DNA of 64,000 nucleotides from Macrolepiota albuminosa. Taxonomy: Eukaryota > Basidiomycota > Agaricomycetes > Agaricales > Agaricaceae. The position numbers were made by a program, and so were the translations under genes. Below the pieces are notes generated by a model. The model was not told the DNA's origin, made no database searches, and saw only the letters and a program-made list of their open reading frames with translations. Numbering within the stretch: position 1 is the stretch's first letter; every line of letters starts with the position of its first letter. The stretch is from contig JAMWFC010000049.1 of assembly GCA_027475525.1 (NCBI GenBank), positions 5,068,947 through 5,132,946 on the forward strand, given 5' to 3'. Shown here one piece after another: positions 9,941-20,548 of the stretch.

Positions 9941-12900
9941 TTAAGCGCCGGCATGCTTACTTAATTGATGTGGGCGCTTAACGCCCTTCAACTCCAAATA
10001 ACGGTCAAGTGCCGCTAACTTGGAGCAATGGGAGTGTGGCTCCCATGTTGTGTCCCTCAGGGACCATTGTACTTCAAACTTGAGCGTGTTACGCTCAGTC
10101 CACCGGTGCCCAATTATGCACTCGATGAACCATTCGTCATCATCTCGAGCCCCAAAATCATAGGGGCCCGGGGTTGCCCTGTTAGGGAACAGCGCATCGT
10201 CAGACGCGCTGTAAGGTCGCAACAGCGACACATGAAACTTAGGAACGATGCGTCGTTCCTGTAATGCCAGAGGCAGCTCCAACACGTAGTTGGAGGTACT
10301 TGGCTCCGCGTCTAGGACGCGGTATGGGCCTACCCATTTTGGGCAGAGTTTACTCGCCCGTCCCTTTGGGAGCCTCAGATTACGCGTTGATAGGTATACC
10401 AACGCTCCTACAGCTATTGGCAGGTCTGCTCGCCTACGGTGATTGGCGTTTTTCGCCTGGAAGACTCGCGCCTCTATGATGGCGTCATGCGCCGCTGCGA
10501 TGTTCTCCAGGGCCTGCCTGGCGAACTCAACAACTCCACGGTGAGCCACCATATCAGCACGAACTTCGTGCAGCATGGAGGGCAAGTACCCTCCATTGAG
10601 TTCAAAGGGCGCATACCCTGTGGTATCAGAGATACTCGCATTAATCGCGAACTCAGTAAGTGGACACCAGTCCACCCAGTCCCGTTGGTTCGGGCGAACA
10701 ACTGCCCTCAAAATCTGACCTATACTGCGGTTAGCCCGCTCTGTCTGCCCATCCGTTTGAGGATGGAAGGACGTCGACATGAGGAGTCGCGCTCCTAGCA
10801 GTTTGTGGAGTTCTCTCCACCATTGAGACGTGAACTTTGAGTCACAATCGCTCACAATGGTGCTAGGCAGCCCATGCAGCCTAACAATCTCCCTCAGGTA
10901 GATCCACGACAGCTCCTTAGCCGTCAACGTAGTTCGCACCGGTATGAGGTGCACCATGCTTGTCATGCGACATATGACTACCCAGAGGTAATCAAACCCT
11001 CTGGACTCGGGAAAGGGACCTACGAAGTCCATTCCGATTGAGTCCCAGGGTTTCACCAGCACGGGTAGCTGGTGTAGCTTCCCGGGAGGGGATCCAGGGG
11101 GCAACTTTGCCCTCTGACACGCTGCGCATGACGCGCAAAACTTAGTCACTTCTTGGGCCATACGTGGCCACCAATACCATCTCCGGATGTAGCCCAACGT
11201 CCGGGCGGCACCAAAGTGCCCCACCAGGGCATGGGCCTGGTCCAAGACCCGCGTAACAATGGTACGTGTATGGGGGAGGCATACCACTGCCACCCCTTGA
11301 CGGTTCTCCGTCGTGATGAGTCCACCAGGCTCATGCCTGAACCGAGGATGGTCGTCAGGATTGGCGATTATCTTGGTGAAGAGAGGATTATCACCATAGT
11401 CCTGCACCACCTCCTGCCGGAAGTCGTCATTGACCAGGCTAGGAGGCTGGGATGAAGGCAATTCGCCTTCGAGCATCTCCGCAAGCGTAACGGGTACATC
11501 GTGGCGCTTGGGCTCCCTAGTGGACGCTGGGTCCACGGCTTCATGCTCCTTGAGCAACTGGGCGGCTACGTCCTGTTCTTCACGCTGCTCTCTGAGGCGA
11601 GTGCTTCGCCTCCGTTCATCGTCACGCATAGCGCGTACTTCCAGGACATGCTCCCTGAGCTCCTGGTATCAGTGGAGAGGTAAATCCTCTCCATCAGGGT
11701 CTATGCGGCAGTCTGCCTGCACATACTCATGAGGCTCGTGAGCCTCCCCGACTACATCACTCTCAAAGTAGCGCGACAAGCAGTCGGCCACTTTGTTGAG
11801 TTCACCTTTAACATAGGTGATGTCGAACTGGTATCTCGACATGTAGTCTATCCACCGTCGCTGGTGCGGCGACAAGTTCACCTGAGTTTTAAAGAACTCA
11901 AGGGCCTTGTGGTCCGTTATGATGTGGATGGGGTATCCCATCAGCTTATCCTCCCACTTGAGGAGGGCCTCGAGTATGGCAAGAGTCTCCAGCTCGTGCA
12001 CCGCATAGTTTTGCTGGGCCGTCGTGAACTTCTTCGACATGAACCCTGCTGGGCGGCACGTCTGCCAGCTGCTTCCCTGGCCGTACATGGCTCCGACGCC
12101 TGTCTTGGACGCGTCGCAAATGAGCCATATTGGCTCGTCCCGTCTAGGGTCGATTGGTTGAATCACCGGAGTCTTCGTACAGATCCGTTTGACCATCTCG
12201 AAGCACCGCTGGTGCAACGGCCTCCAATTGAACGGTGACCCATTCTGCGTCATGGCCATAAGTGGCCCAGTATAGGCTGTGACATCGGGCAAGAAGCTCG
12301 ATATGTAGTTGACAAGGCCAACGAATCGTTGGATGTCATTGTAGTTTCGGGGCGTGCGCCACTCCCGAATACGATCGAGCTTGTCCTGATCAGGGTGGAT
12401 ACCCCGCTCGTCTATGACATGCCCTAAGCAGTCTATACTCTGAGCGTAGAGCTCACATTTTTTCCACTTCAAGTACAACTTGTACTTGCGCAGTCGTTCG
12501 AATATGACTCTGAGGTGCTGCTCATGCTCCTCCATGGTATCCGAGTAGATGAATATGTCATCTAAGTAGACGTGCATGAAACATCCTATTACGTCTCGGA
12601 AGATAGAGGTCATTAGCCTCTGGAAAGTTGCTGGAGCATTGCAGTCTCCAATCTGCATTATATTGCTTGTGAATGTACCCATGATCGACGCAAATACGGT
12701 CTTGGGTACGTCCTCGGTGCGAATGCGCACCTGCTCATAAGCGTCAGTAAGGTCAATCTTTGAGCGATACTTTGCCCGAGCCACGTCTTCCCGGATCACC
12801 TCTTGATCTGGTAAAGGAGTTACATCCTTTATAGTATTGTCATTGCGCTGACGCGCATCAAGAGCTGTTCGAAGGGTTCCATCCTTCTTTGGGATGCACA

Positions 12901-13843
12901 ATAACGGTGCAGCTTGAGCGGTGGTGCATGGGGACCACCATTGAGCATTCAAATAGCGATTAGTCTTATCGTGTAGTTGCTCCTGGAGGGCGCACGGACA
13001 GCGCGGCAAGTGGTACTTATACTGCTTGTTCTCGTCTATGAGGTTAATCTCATGGTTAACCTCCCGCCATGGTGGGAGCTCCTCCTTGGTCCCATTGACC
13101 ATGTCGGCAAATTCTTCTTGCCATTGCTGACGCAACCGAGGAATATCTTCCTCACGAAGGCTTGTCGCCTTCTGCTTCCCCTTCATACGCACCGGGGGAA
13201 GTACTTCCACCGTCTCTGAGGGTGGCCGAGGCGGCGGTGCATACTGCTTGCGCATTGCGAGCACCTGATTGACACTGTCATCAGGTATATGTAGTCTCAG
13301 CGGGGCACCCGCTGCCGCTGCCTTATAAGCCACAAGGCTTCTTCCCTCACGTACAAGCGAGTACGCTATGGATACCTCGTCCGGGGCTGGCTGGCGATAC
13401 GCTGGTTTGACGGTCATCCGTCTCTGGTGCGCATTTCATGCACACGTGGCTGCCACCAGCTGGTTCCACTCTTGCGGCATTCAGGGGTCGTATGCCCAGT
13501 CGTACTCCGGTAGGGGAGCTGGTCGTTCCCATAGAGACCGTGTGTCCCCCTCTACTGAGGCTTCCGCCTCTCGAATGCTGTCTTTCAAGTCTTCCAACTT
13601 GACTCGTGAGGACATAGGTGGACATACATCCACTGAGTCCTCCCATCGTCTTGCCTTTCGATGGCGTTTGTCCGGAGGCCTTGCGCCTCGAATCTCAGGA
13701 GCAATTATTCGCTCGTTGCTCCTCTTGGAGGCTTGATACTCCTCCTCGCTCATCATTACCACGTTGTGGTCTGCGCTCAGTCCAGGCATAGCCTGCACTT
13801 CCTCCTCCACATCCTCCACGGCCGGCACTCTGCGCCGGCCAAG
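9941..13843 (-). pseudogene. pol: Pol of element C: RT, RNase H, integrase, chromodomain; internal TGAs
   Basis: Same frame as gag-pro, separated from it by the TGA at 13844. The RT has YRSKIDLTDAYEQ and the active site YLDD. RNase H has ICDASKTGVGAM and TDHKALEFF. The integrase has the His/Cys zinc-binding region (H...H...CxxC) and DDE residues in GMDF, VSDCD and TERANR. The C-terminus is a chromodomain (EWFIECIIGHR...VQW...TWEP), which in chromoviruses reads histone marks to target insertion. In-frame TGA codons lie at 13481, 13436 and 11669. At 13481 and 11669 element D has an Arg codon (CGA). VSDCD is usually VSDRD, again an Arg loss. Confidence 0.92.
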
Positions 13844-13846
13844 TCA
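13820..13846 (-). promoter_or_regulatory. Candidate stop-readthrough site between gag-pro and pol of element C
   Basis: TGA CTT (TGA at 13844-13846) is followed after three bases by a perfect hairpin with 7-bp arms GGCCGGC/GCCGGCC (13820-13840). Gag-pro and pol are in one frame on either side. The stop is at the homologous position in elements D and E, each also followed by a hairpin. Confidence 0.6.
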
Positions 13847-16800
13847 TGGAGAGTCCTTGCGTTTCTCCGTAGTGCGATGATGTCGCAGACGATTATCAGT
13901 GTTGTCTGCTGTAGCTCGTTCGGCTGGGATCACTTTCCCATTCACTAGCACCTGAGAATGGTCAAAGTCTAATATGACTTTGTTATGCCGCATGAATGGC
14001 GTTCCCAGTATCATGTTGTAGCGATCGAAGTTCGCTACATCCATGTATTCACGGCTACGTGAGCCCGGCGTTTGGACATTCACATTTGTCCCATACTGCA
14101 CCATGGCTCGGCTCCCTACGGTGCCCAGCTGTAACGCCAATGGCGTATCCAACTCCTGCACGGATATTCCGTACACATGGGCAAACTGGGGCGTTATGCC
14201 CGATGTGGTACTCCCAGAGTCCCATAGGGTCCATGCCTTGTGGCCGTCTACGTCCACATACGAGACCAGGCACTCCTTGTCTGCTCGTTTCAATGTAGGG
14301 CGCTGCAAAGTGCCCTCTGCATGACGAAGGGTCACCTTCTTCATCCAAACTACGTTATTCCGTTTGGGATCATTTGTGGACGGCCAATCCGTCATCGCCG
14401 CTGTCGCGACTGTAATACTCATTGTCGTAGACGTCGTCATATACGTCGACTGTGACATACTCCTCCCCCTCCATGACCACACTCTCGGGCTCGGCGCCCG
14501 ATGCCTCCTCTGGGGGCTCCTGGTCGTTTGTGGGGTGCTCCGCCTCAGACTCGGCAGATACGTCTCCATCACTCCCACTCGCGGCTGCAGTATGTGCAGC
14601 TCGAAGGTGGGCGCAGGGTGTATACCCCTTCCTCGGGGGTCCTGGCCTCGCAGGGCAGTTGGTAGCATAGTGGCCTGGTTGGCCACATGCAAAACAGGTC
14701 CCCGACTGTCCCGGTGGGTTGGCCGGCTTGAAGTCCGGCCTTGGTTTAGGACGTTCTCCGTCCGGCGCCCGCTCTGGGTGTGGGCGGCTCTGCCCCCGGT
14801 TCGCAGCAGAGGTTCTGCATACCACAAACCGCGTGTTGCGGTCACGGTCCAAATTGGTCTTTTTGGCCAGGAAGGTCCCCACATGCTGACCCTGTGAAGG
14901 TGTCCCACCAGGCGGTAGTTGCCTGGATCCCCCTTTGTGTCCACTCCGATGTTTGTAGTGGTTAGCAGTCTTCAGAGACTGCTCATACCGGATGGCATAT
15001 GCCACGAATTCTTCCACATCGTTGACTTCTGGGGACAATCCATCCTCACGTATCAAATAGCGGCGCATATCCGCTGGAATGCCATCCAAGAACGTTTCGA
15101 GCATTGTATACCCGTCCGGGTATACGGCCATGTTCTGGGCATGGTCATTAAGGGTATCATAGAACCCTTGTACTCCCAACTTCTCGGTGTACTTGGCGGA
15201 CTGGAAGTCCCGCCTTGCATCCTGAAGCGTTGAGGGGTGTACGAATCAATCGTACAGTCCTGTAAGGACTCCTTTAAACGTCCAGTCATATTGGACACGG
15301 TTGACGTGCAGTACTGCCCGTTGAAACCAACCCATGGCCTCTCCGGCCAAGAACTCAGGCAGAACAAAGATTCGTTCTCGTTCCATACGGTCACCTCCGT
15401 ATAAGCACATGGCAAGATGGGTGCATACATCCATCGCCCAATCTTCCAGGTCGCTGAACTTGGACGCGCCTGTATAGGCGCAAATGTGCCTACTGTCTGC
15501 TTTACGCAGCTTCACCCCGTCTGGTAACCGTAAGGTTACACCCAGGGCATCATCGACTACTCGATGCAGGTGATTGTGCATGGCTTCACGATGCATTCGG
15601 ATGGCCTCCCGCTGACCTGGGGATCTAGTCGCCAAATCAGCGGCTTGGGGAAGCGACTTCCCTCGTCCACCTTGCGGAGGACATCCCGAACCTCCTCGAC
15701 TGTGGGCATAATTGCCCTCGTCTCGAGGGATCGACCTAGGGCCGTCATCCCGGCCGTTACCAGGGACATCACGTCTCGTGGCGCCATCTCGATCAAGGAA
15801 GTCTCTTCGATCATGATCGTTACGCCGCCCTGGAACTGGAGAAGCTTGATTCTCCTGACCCTGCATGACGAATTGACGACGCATCTCGTCAATGGGCTTA
15901 GTGCCCTCAAATACGATGCCCTGATCGTTGATAAGGGACTGTCCCTTAGTCCTTAGGTCGCCATTGCGCATACGCTGATACGCAACTCTGTCGCTCAACG
16001 TTTCGGCCATGGGCATGCACGGCATCACGGATGCCTCGCTTTCCACTTTGAGCACAGTGCTATCGTGCCCATCCGGACCTGACATATCTGTCCTATGGTC
16101 ATGGTTACGCATGTGCGGGGGCTCCTCACGCCACCCTTGTCCTGCTGGAGTATAAAAAGTACTCACCGGTCTTACTTCGGGCACTTCTTGCGCCCGTGCT
16201 AGTGCCTCCACTAGCTCGATTCCGACATCTTGATTGCGTCGTGCCGAGCATTCCTCGGACGTGTGGCTCCAGGGGGTCGAGACCCCCGATTGCCGTGTGG
16301 CCTTACGCTGCACATACATTTGCAGCTCCATAGTGAGCACTCTCACCATCAAATCAGTATATTTCGTACTGAATACATTGGGCACTTCGTGCCCTTGTCG
16401 CCTAAGTGCTACTATATGGGCTGACGCGTAGCGCTCGAGTCGCGCTTGGGTGGTGTATTTCATCACCTCTGGGTGCAAGTCCCAGAACACCCGCAAGCGC
16501 ACAGTGTACACGGTTTTCAGCCGCTGTTCCTCTGCTCCGGCGTTGTCATCACTTGACGACTCCATCACCTCCTCTGGAAGCTCTACAACCTCCGGAGCTT
16601 CCTCCACTGCTGGGGTGCGCGGGAATCGATCTTCCGCGCGGTATACTTCAGGCCTTGCAGCCTCCTCCGGTACCTCTTCTAAGCGGGCTTCCGCTACTTT
16701 AGAAGGCATTGGACCCGCTGTGGACCACCTGGTCCCACTGCTCCGGCTCGCAGGGAGGGTTCTCCCAGTCCGTACTGACGACTCGGCGTCTCCTGGGGCG

Positions 16801-16901
16801 CCATAGGCGCCGGTTGACTGTTGGCCGTCCTGCGGGGGTCCTTTGGAAGCCAATCGGCTAGACCGTCGCGGTCCTCCTGGCAGCTGCGTAACTGGGGGCG
16901 T
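13844..16901 (-). pseudogene. gag: Gag-protease of element C, main part
   Basis: Continues from the N-terminal piece at 28219-28459 across the element B insertion. It contains a retrotransposon Gag capsid domain (LEDWAMDV...YGGD...AMGWFQRAVLH), then a CCHC zinc knuckle CFACGQPGHYATNC, an acidic stretch, and an aspartic protease with DSGSTTSGITPQF and NMILGTPF. Lesions: TGA at 15246-15248, where element D has Arg (CGG) and a CGA codon is the likely precursor, and a +1 frameshift near 14370-14385 between the acidic stretch and the protease. Element D has neither. Confidence 0.9.
16898..16901. repeat. Target-site duplication of element B, left copy (GCGT)
   Basis: GCGT precedes the LTR at 16902 and follows the other LTR at 28219-28222. 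A duplication of 4 bp is the safest reading; the next base is shared with the LTR, so 5 bp cannot be excluded. Confidence 0.8.
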
Positions 16902-17855
16902 TGATAGGACCCTATACAGGTTAGGCGCATCAACGGCAGGCTCGGCACCGGCTCCGGAAACCTTGCCGCACTCATTCCGAACTTAGCGCACGCGTTCTAC
17001 CCATTTTAAGCCATTTCTGACGGCCGCGCACGGCAAGAAGCAGATCCAATCAATGATAGCGCCGACGGCAGCAAGAATGACAACTGACAGATGGCATCAG
17101 TCACTGACGACAGCGCTTAGCGAGAAGCTTGATGATCTATCAAAAACTGACGGACAGCTTGGCGTTTGACCTTGGCGTCTGACACCGCTTACCGTCTCGA
17201 TTTGGCGCCCAACGTCGCTTAGGTGTTCTGACAGACAGAAGGGTGATGGAGTGATGGTTTAGCTTCGCGATCTGTCGCCTGGCGTCGCTAAGGCTCTTGA
17301 ATGGACGGTAGGGATCTGAAACCGTTGGAGCTACCCCTTTGAAATTTTCCAGTTTACCGCACTCTGGCGTCATTAGCCACTGGCGACGGCGAACTTATTG
17401 TAGTATATATATTGCTTACCGACTTGTACATACATCATAACATCAGAACAATAGACCACAGTTTACTCCCCTTTCCTCAGTCTCCCTTACGCTCAAGAGC
17501 TCATTTACGCTACGGTCGGCAACGTCGAACTCATCGGTAGTTACAGACGCTCGCCAACACTCGACACACTCGCGCCTTGCAACTACGGCAGGCATTATCG
17601 ACGCTTAGACTTCGCTAAGCTTACCGTGCTCTTGCCGCTCACCTTTGCCGTGTTAACTTACCGCTTCTTCCTAGGCGCTTTACCTTAGCGCTTACACTTG
17701 CCGACACCCGTTACCGACTTTTCACCTTTTTCACCGACGCGTTCTCTGGGACCTGCCCGGGACTCCTCAAATTACTTTTAGCGCGCCCAACGCACACTCT
17801 TGGTACGGTAACACAAAAGTTACATTTGTTACTGACCAAACTTTGGGCGTCATCA
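16902..17855 (+). repeat. 5' LTR of element B (954 bp)
   Basis: TGATAGGACC...GCGTCATCA. It matches 27265-28218; the only difference I noted is CTCATTCC here and CTCGTTCC there, a CpG transition. I counted 23 TTRSCG/CGSYAA hexamers in this LTR. Confidence 0.97.
17403..17411 (+). promoter_or_regulatory. Probable LTR TATA box of element B
   Basis: TATATATAT in mid-LTR, about 450 bp before the LTR end, at the position where element A's LTR has TATAAAA. Promoter role inferred. Confidence 0.45.
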
Positions 17856-17858
17856 AAT

Positions 17859-17876
17859 TGGAGCCCACCGCGAGGG
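17859..17876 (+). other. Primer binding site of element B
   Basis: TGGAGCCCACCGCGAGGG begins three bases after the 5' LTR. It should pair with the 3' end of a tRNA ending in GGTGGGCTCCA. From 17877 to the Gag ATG at 18236 is leader sequence with no other feature recognised; an in-frame TTG-started extension (18110) is less likely than the ATG. Confidence 0.85.
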
Positions 17877-18235
17877 ATCTCTAGGGCAGAATTCCGCCAG
17901 AAACCCGTCTCCAGCGTAGGCGCCGCCTGCTAGACCAGTCGGCAGAAGGCATAGCTCCTTCCCACCCATCAACTCCACAACCACCTGGTGCCTTACCGGG
18001 TCTCTCTCTCGCCCAGGAACTACAGAACGCCACTGTAGACGCTTTTCCTGATCTCTTCCCGCATTCCCTCGATTATAGTGCCGACGACCCCTTAGCGTCG
18101 CCCTTTACTTTGCCGCAACCAATCACCCCAATTACTCCGCTAACGCCTCTTTCTCAACTCATTTCGCTTACCCCGTCGCCAATCTCCAGAACTCCTTCCC
18201 CACTACCGCTAACCGAACTCGCCAACACAGTCGCT

Positions 18236-20548
18236 ATGGAACAACAAGTCCAACGCATGCCGCCACGCAACCACTTCTCGGCACCGAAATGGGACGAGAC
18301 CAAGCCACGGGAGCTCTCCCAGTATTTTAAGGAGTTGGAGTATCTATTCAGAGATTGTAACATTACCGACCACACGCAGATGAAGGAGTACGCGGCAAGA
18401 TACGTATCGTATGACACGGCAGAGACGTGGACAGGTTTGACCGAGTTTGCCGCCTTTGTCCCTGCCGCACCGCCAGTTCCAGCCCAAGGCGCTTCGTATG
18501 AGGACTGGAAGACGGCAGTAATCCAGCTGTACCCTGGCGCTGAGGAGGCTACCCGCTACACGGTAAACGAGTTGCAGAAATTAGTTCAGGAATCTTTCGA
18601 CAACGGCACTTCTTCTCTTGGCGCATTCTCTACGTATTACCGCGAGTTCCAGAAAATCGCTAGGTGGCTCCTGCAGAACGGCAAGCTCTATATTAACGAG
18701 GAGCGTCGCCTATTTCAGCAGGGCATCCCGACTTCACTGTGGACTCGTATTGCCCGTCGCCTAGAGATAGTTCATCAGGCTCATCACCCAGACGAGCCCT
18801 ATAACGTTGCCGACGTCTTTGAAGCCGGTAAATGGGTTCTCAAGGGAACGGACACTGGCGTTGGACTGCAGCGCGCTAGAACGAGCCCACCCCCTGAGCA
18901 AACTAACGGTATCATTCCCATCCCGCCTCCTGTTGCCGACTTCGTTAAGAAAGAGGAGCTCAATGCTGCTATTACCGCCGCTGTCGCTTCCGCTATGACC
19001 CGTATCGAAACTATGATTACCACCAACCTGACTGCTAACCGACCCGCTAACGTACCCGCACCTGGCCCTTGCCACTTCTGTGGGGAAATTGGCCACACCA
19101 TGACTAGAGGACGCTGCGCTACCCTCGAGAATTACGTTCGCCAAGGTAGAATTCGACGAGCTATCGACGGCAAGATAGTCCTCACCACTGGCGCCACCAT
19201 CCCCAACTACCCAGACAAGAAGTCCTTCCAGGAGCGAGTTGATGAGTGGCATAGGCGCAACCCAGGACAAATCGTTACCGGCACGCTATCTGGCAACGCT
19301 AACCCCGACCCCGAGCAGGCGACCCAACAGCAGATGATTCACGAGGTCCTACATTTCGACAGCGTTGGCGACCACCCTACTTTCTCGCGGGAAGAGCGTA
19401 TCGCCAAGCTCCAACAGGAGTTGGATTCGCTAAAGAACCAGGTTTTTGATGGGGTTGAAGTTAAGCAGCCCAAACAACCTCTTAAAGGATATAAGCCAAT
19501 GCCTCCCGCTAGCAAGTTACCGACACCTGCTCCTGCCGCACCTCCTGCCACTGCCCCTGCTCCTGCTTCAGAACCATCGTCGACCGCTACCGCTCCCGAA
19601 CCGCCTTTGCCGCCTCTCCATCCCTACTCAGGGATTCCCGACCGATATCATGCTCCCGCACAACGAAATTTTGCCGCTCCCGAGAAACGTCCTGAGGGTG
19701 GCTACCGACCTACCGCGCCAATATTCGATATCGAGAAATCGAACCACGTTTTTAACCGCATCATGAAAACCCACGTCACCTTGTCAGTAGAAGAACTTTG
19801 TAGTATTGCTCCCGACGTCCGCAACCAGGTCAAGACGGCAGTCACTCCCCGACGACCCTTGGCGACAGCCGTTGCCGAGGTTGATGAACTCGACGACGCG
19901 CTACCTGGTTTTTCCGTTACCGTCGACCCTCCCGACACTGAAGACACTCTTGCCGACCCCATCGCTAACGCCACCTCTGTGGACCCAGTGGAGACCTACC
20001 TTAGGTCAGTCGACCACGGCGAAGACCCGGCAATCCTTACCGTCGCCCAAGAATCGCACGCTATCCGCTCGGTAGCGCTAACCGTAGACAACAAGCACGA
20101 AGTAGAGGCAATCGTGGATAGCGGGTCTCAGATTATTTCTATGGCAGCGGAAGTCGCTAACGATCTAGGCCTCATATACGACCCTACCGTTATATTAAAC
20201 ATGCAGAGCGCTAACGGAACGGTAGACAGATCCCTAGGCCTCGCCAAGAATGTGCCGTGCACCCTTGGCGACATTACGTTTTATCTTCAGATCCACATTT
20301 TACGCTCCCCCGCATACGACCTACTACTTGGCAGACCTTTCGACGTCTTGGCGCGATCAGTCGTCAAGACAGTTACCGACGAGGAAACGACCCTCACCAT
20401 TAGCGACCCCAACTCCGGAATCCGACGAACGGTGCCAACGTTCCCTAGGGGACAACGAAAAGGCGCCCGCGCTAAGCCCCCGGAGTTTACCGACCAACAC
20501 GCCAACGAGCCTCCACACCGGTGTTTTCACAGACCATCGAGGAGGTGA
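18236..20548 (+). CDS. gag: Gag-protease polyprotein of element B (770 aa)
   Basis: Start chosen at the ATG at 18236, which is conserved in element A. Order: Gag capsid domain (about residues 10-240), a linker, a zinc knuckle CHFC...GH...C with an unusual C-x2-C-x4-H-x6-C spacing (near residue 280), a Pro/Ala-rich stretch, and a retropepsin-like protease with IVDSGSQ and DLLLGRPF. It would form the particle and cleave the polyproteins. It ends in TGA within the pol ORF, which is in the -1 frame; pol is open from 20476, giving a 73-nt overlap. No classical slippery heptamer is visible there. Confidence 0.95.
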   Translation: MEQQVQRMPPRNHFSAPKWDETKPRELSQYFKELEYLFRDCNITDHTQMKEYAARYVSYDTAETWTGLTEFAAFVPAAPPVPAQGASYEDWKTAVIQLYPGAEEATRYTVNELQKLVQESFDNGTSSLGAFSTYYREFQKIARWLLQNGKLYINEERRLFQQGIPTSLWTRIARRLEIVHQAHHPDEPYNVADVFEAGKWVLKGTDTGVGLQRARTSPPPEQTNGIIPIPPPVADFVKKEELNAAITAAVASAMTRIETMITTNLTANRPANVPAPGPCHFCGEIGHTMTRGRCATLENYVRQGRIRRAIDGKIVLTTGATIPNYPDKKSFQERVDEWHRRNPGQIVTGTLSGNANPDPEQATQQQMIHEVLHFDSVGDHPTFSREERIAKLQQELDSLKNQVFDGVEVKQPKQPLKGYKPMPPASKLPTPAPAAPPATAPAPASEPSSTATAPEPPLPPLHPYSGIPDRYHAPAQRNFAAPEKRPEGGYRPTAPIFDIEKSNHVFNRIMKTHVTLSVEELCSIAPDVRNQVKTAVTPRRPLATAVAEVDELDDALPGFSVTVDPPDTEDTLADPIANATSVDPVETYLRSVDHGEDPAILTVAQESHAIRSVALTVDNKHEVEAIVDSGSQIISMAAEVANDLGLIYDPTVILNMQSANGTVDRSLGLAKNVPCTLGDITFYLQIHILRSPAYDLLLGRPFDVLARSVVKTVTDEETTLTISDPNSGIRRTVPTFPRGQRKGARAKPPEFTDQHANEPPHRCFHRPSRR

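Noticed and set aside
14370..14385. Programmed +1 frameshift between gag and protease in element C
   Set aside because: Element D reads through the same place without a shift, so a simple indel in C is likelier.
7733..16901. Recoding of TGA as an amino acid, to explain the many in-frame TGAs
   Set aside because: Intact ORFs in the window, such as gag-pro of B, end in TGA, and most internal TGAs match Arg codons in relatives, so mutation is simpler. Only the conserved gag-pol UGA is kept as a readthrough candidate.
17140..17373. Short ORF on the minus strand, repeated exactly at 27503-27736
   Set aside because: It lies in the two LTRs of element B and recurs only because the LTRs are copies.
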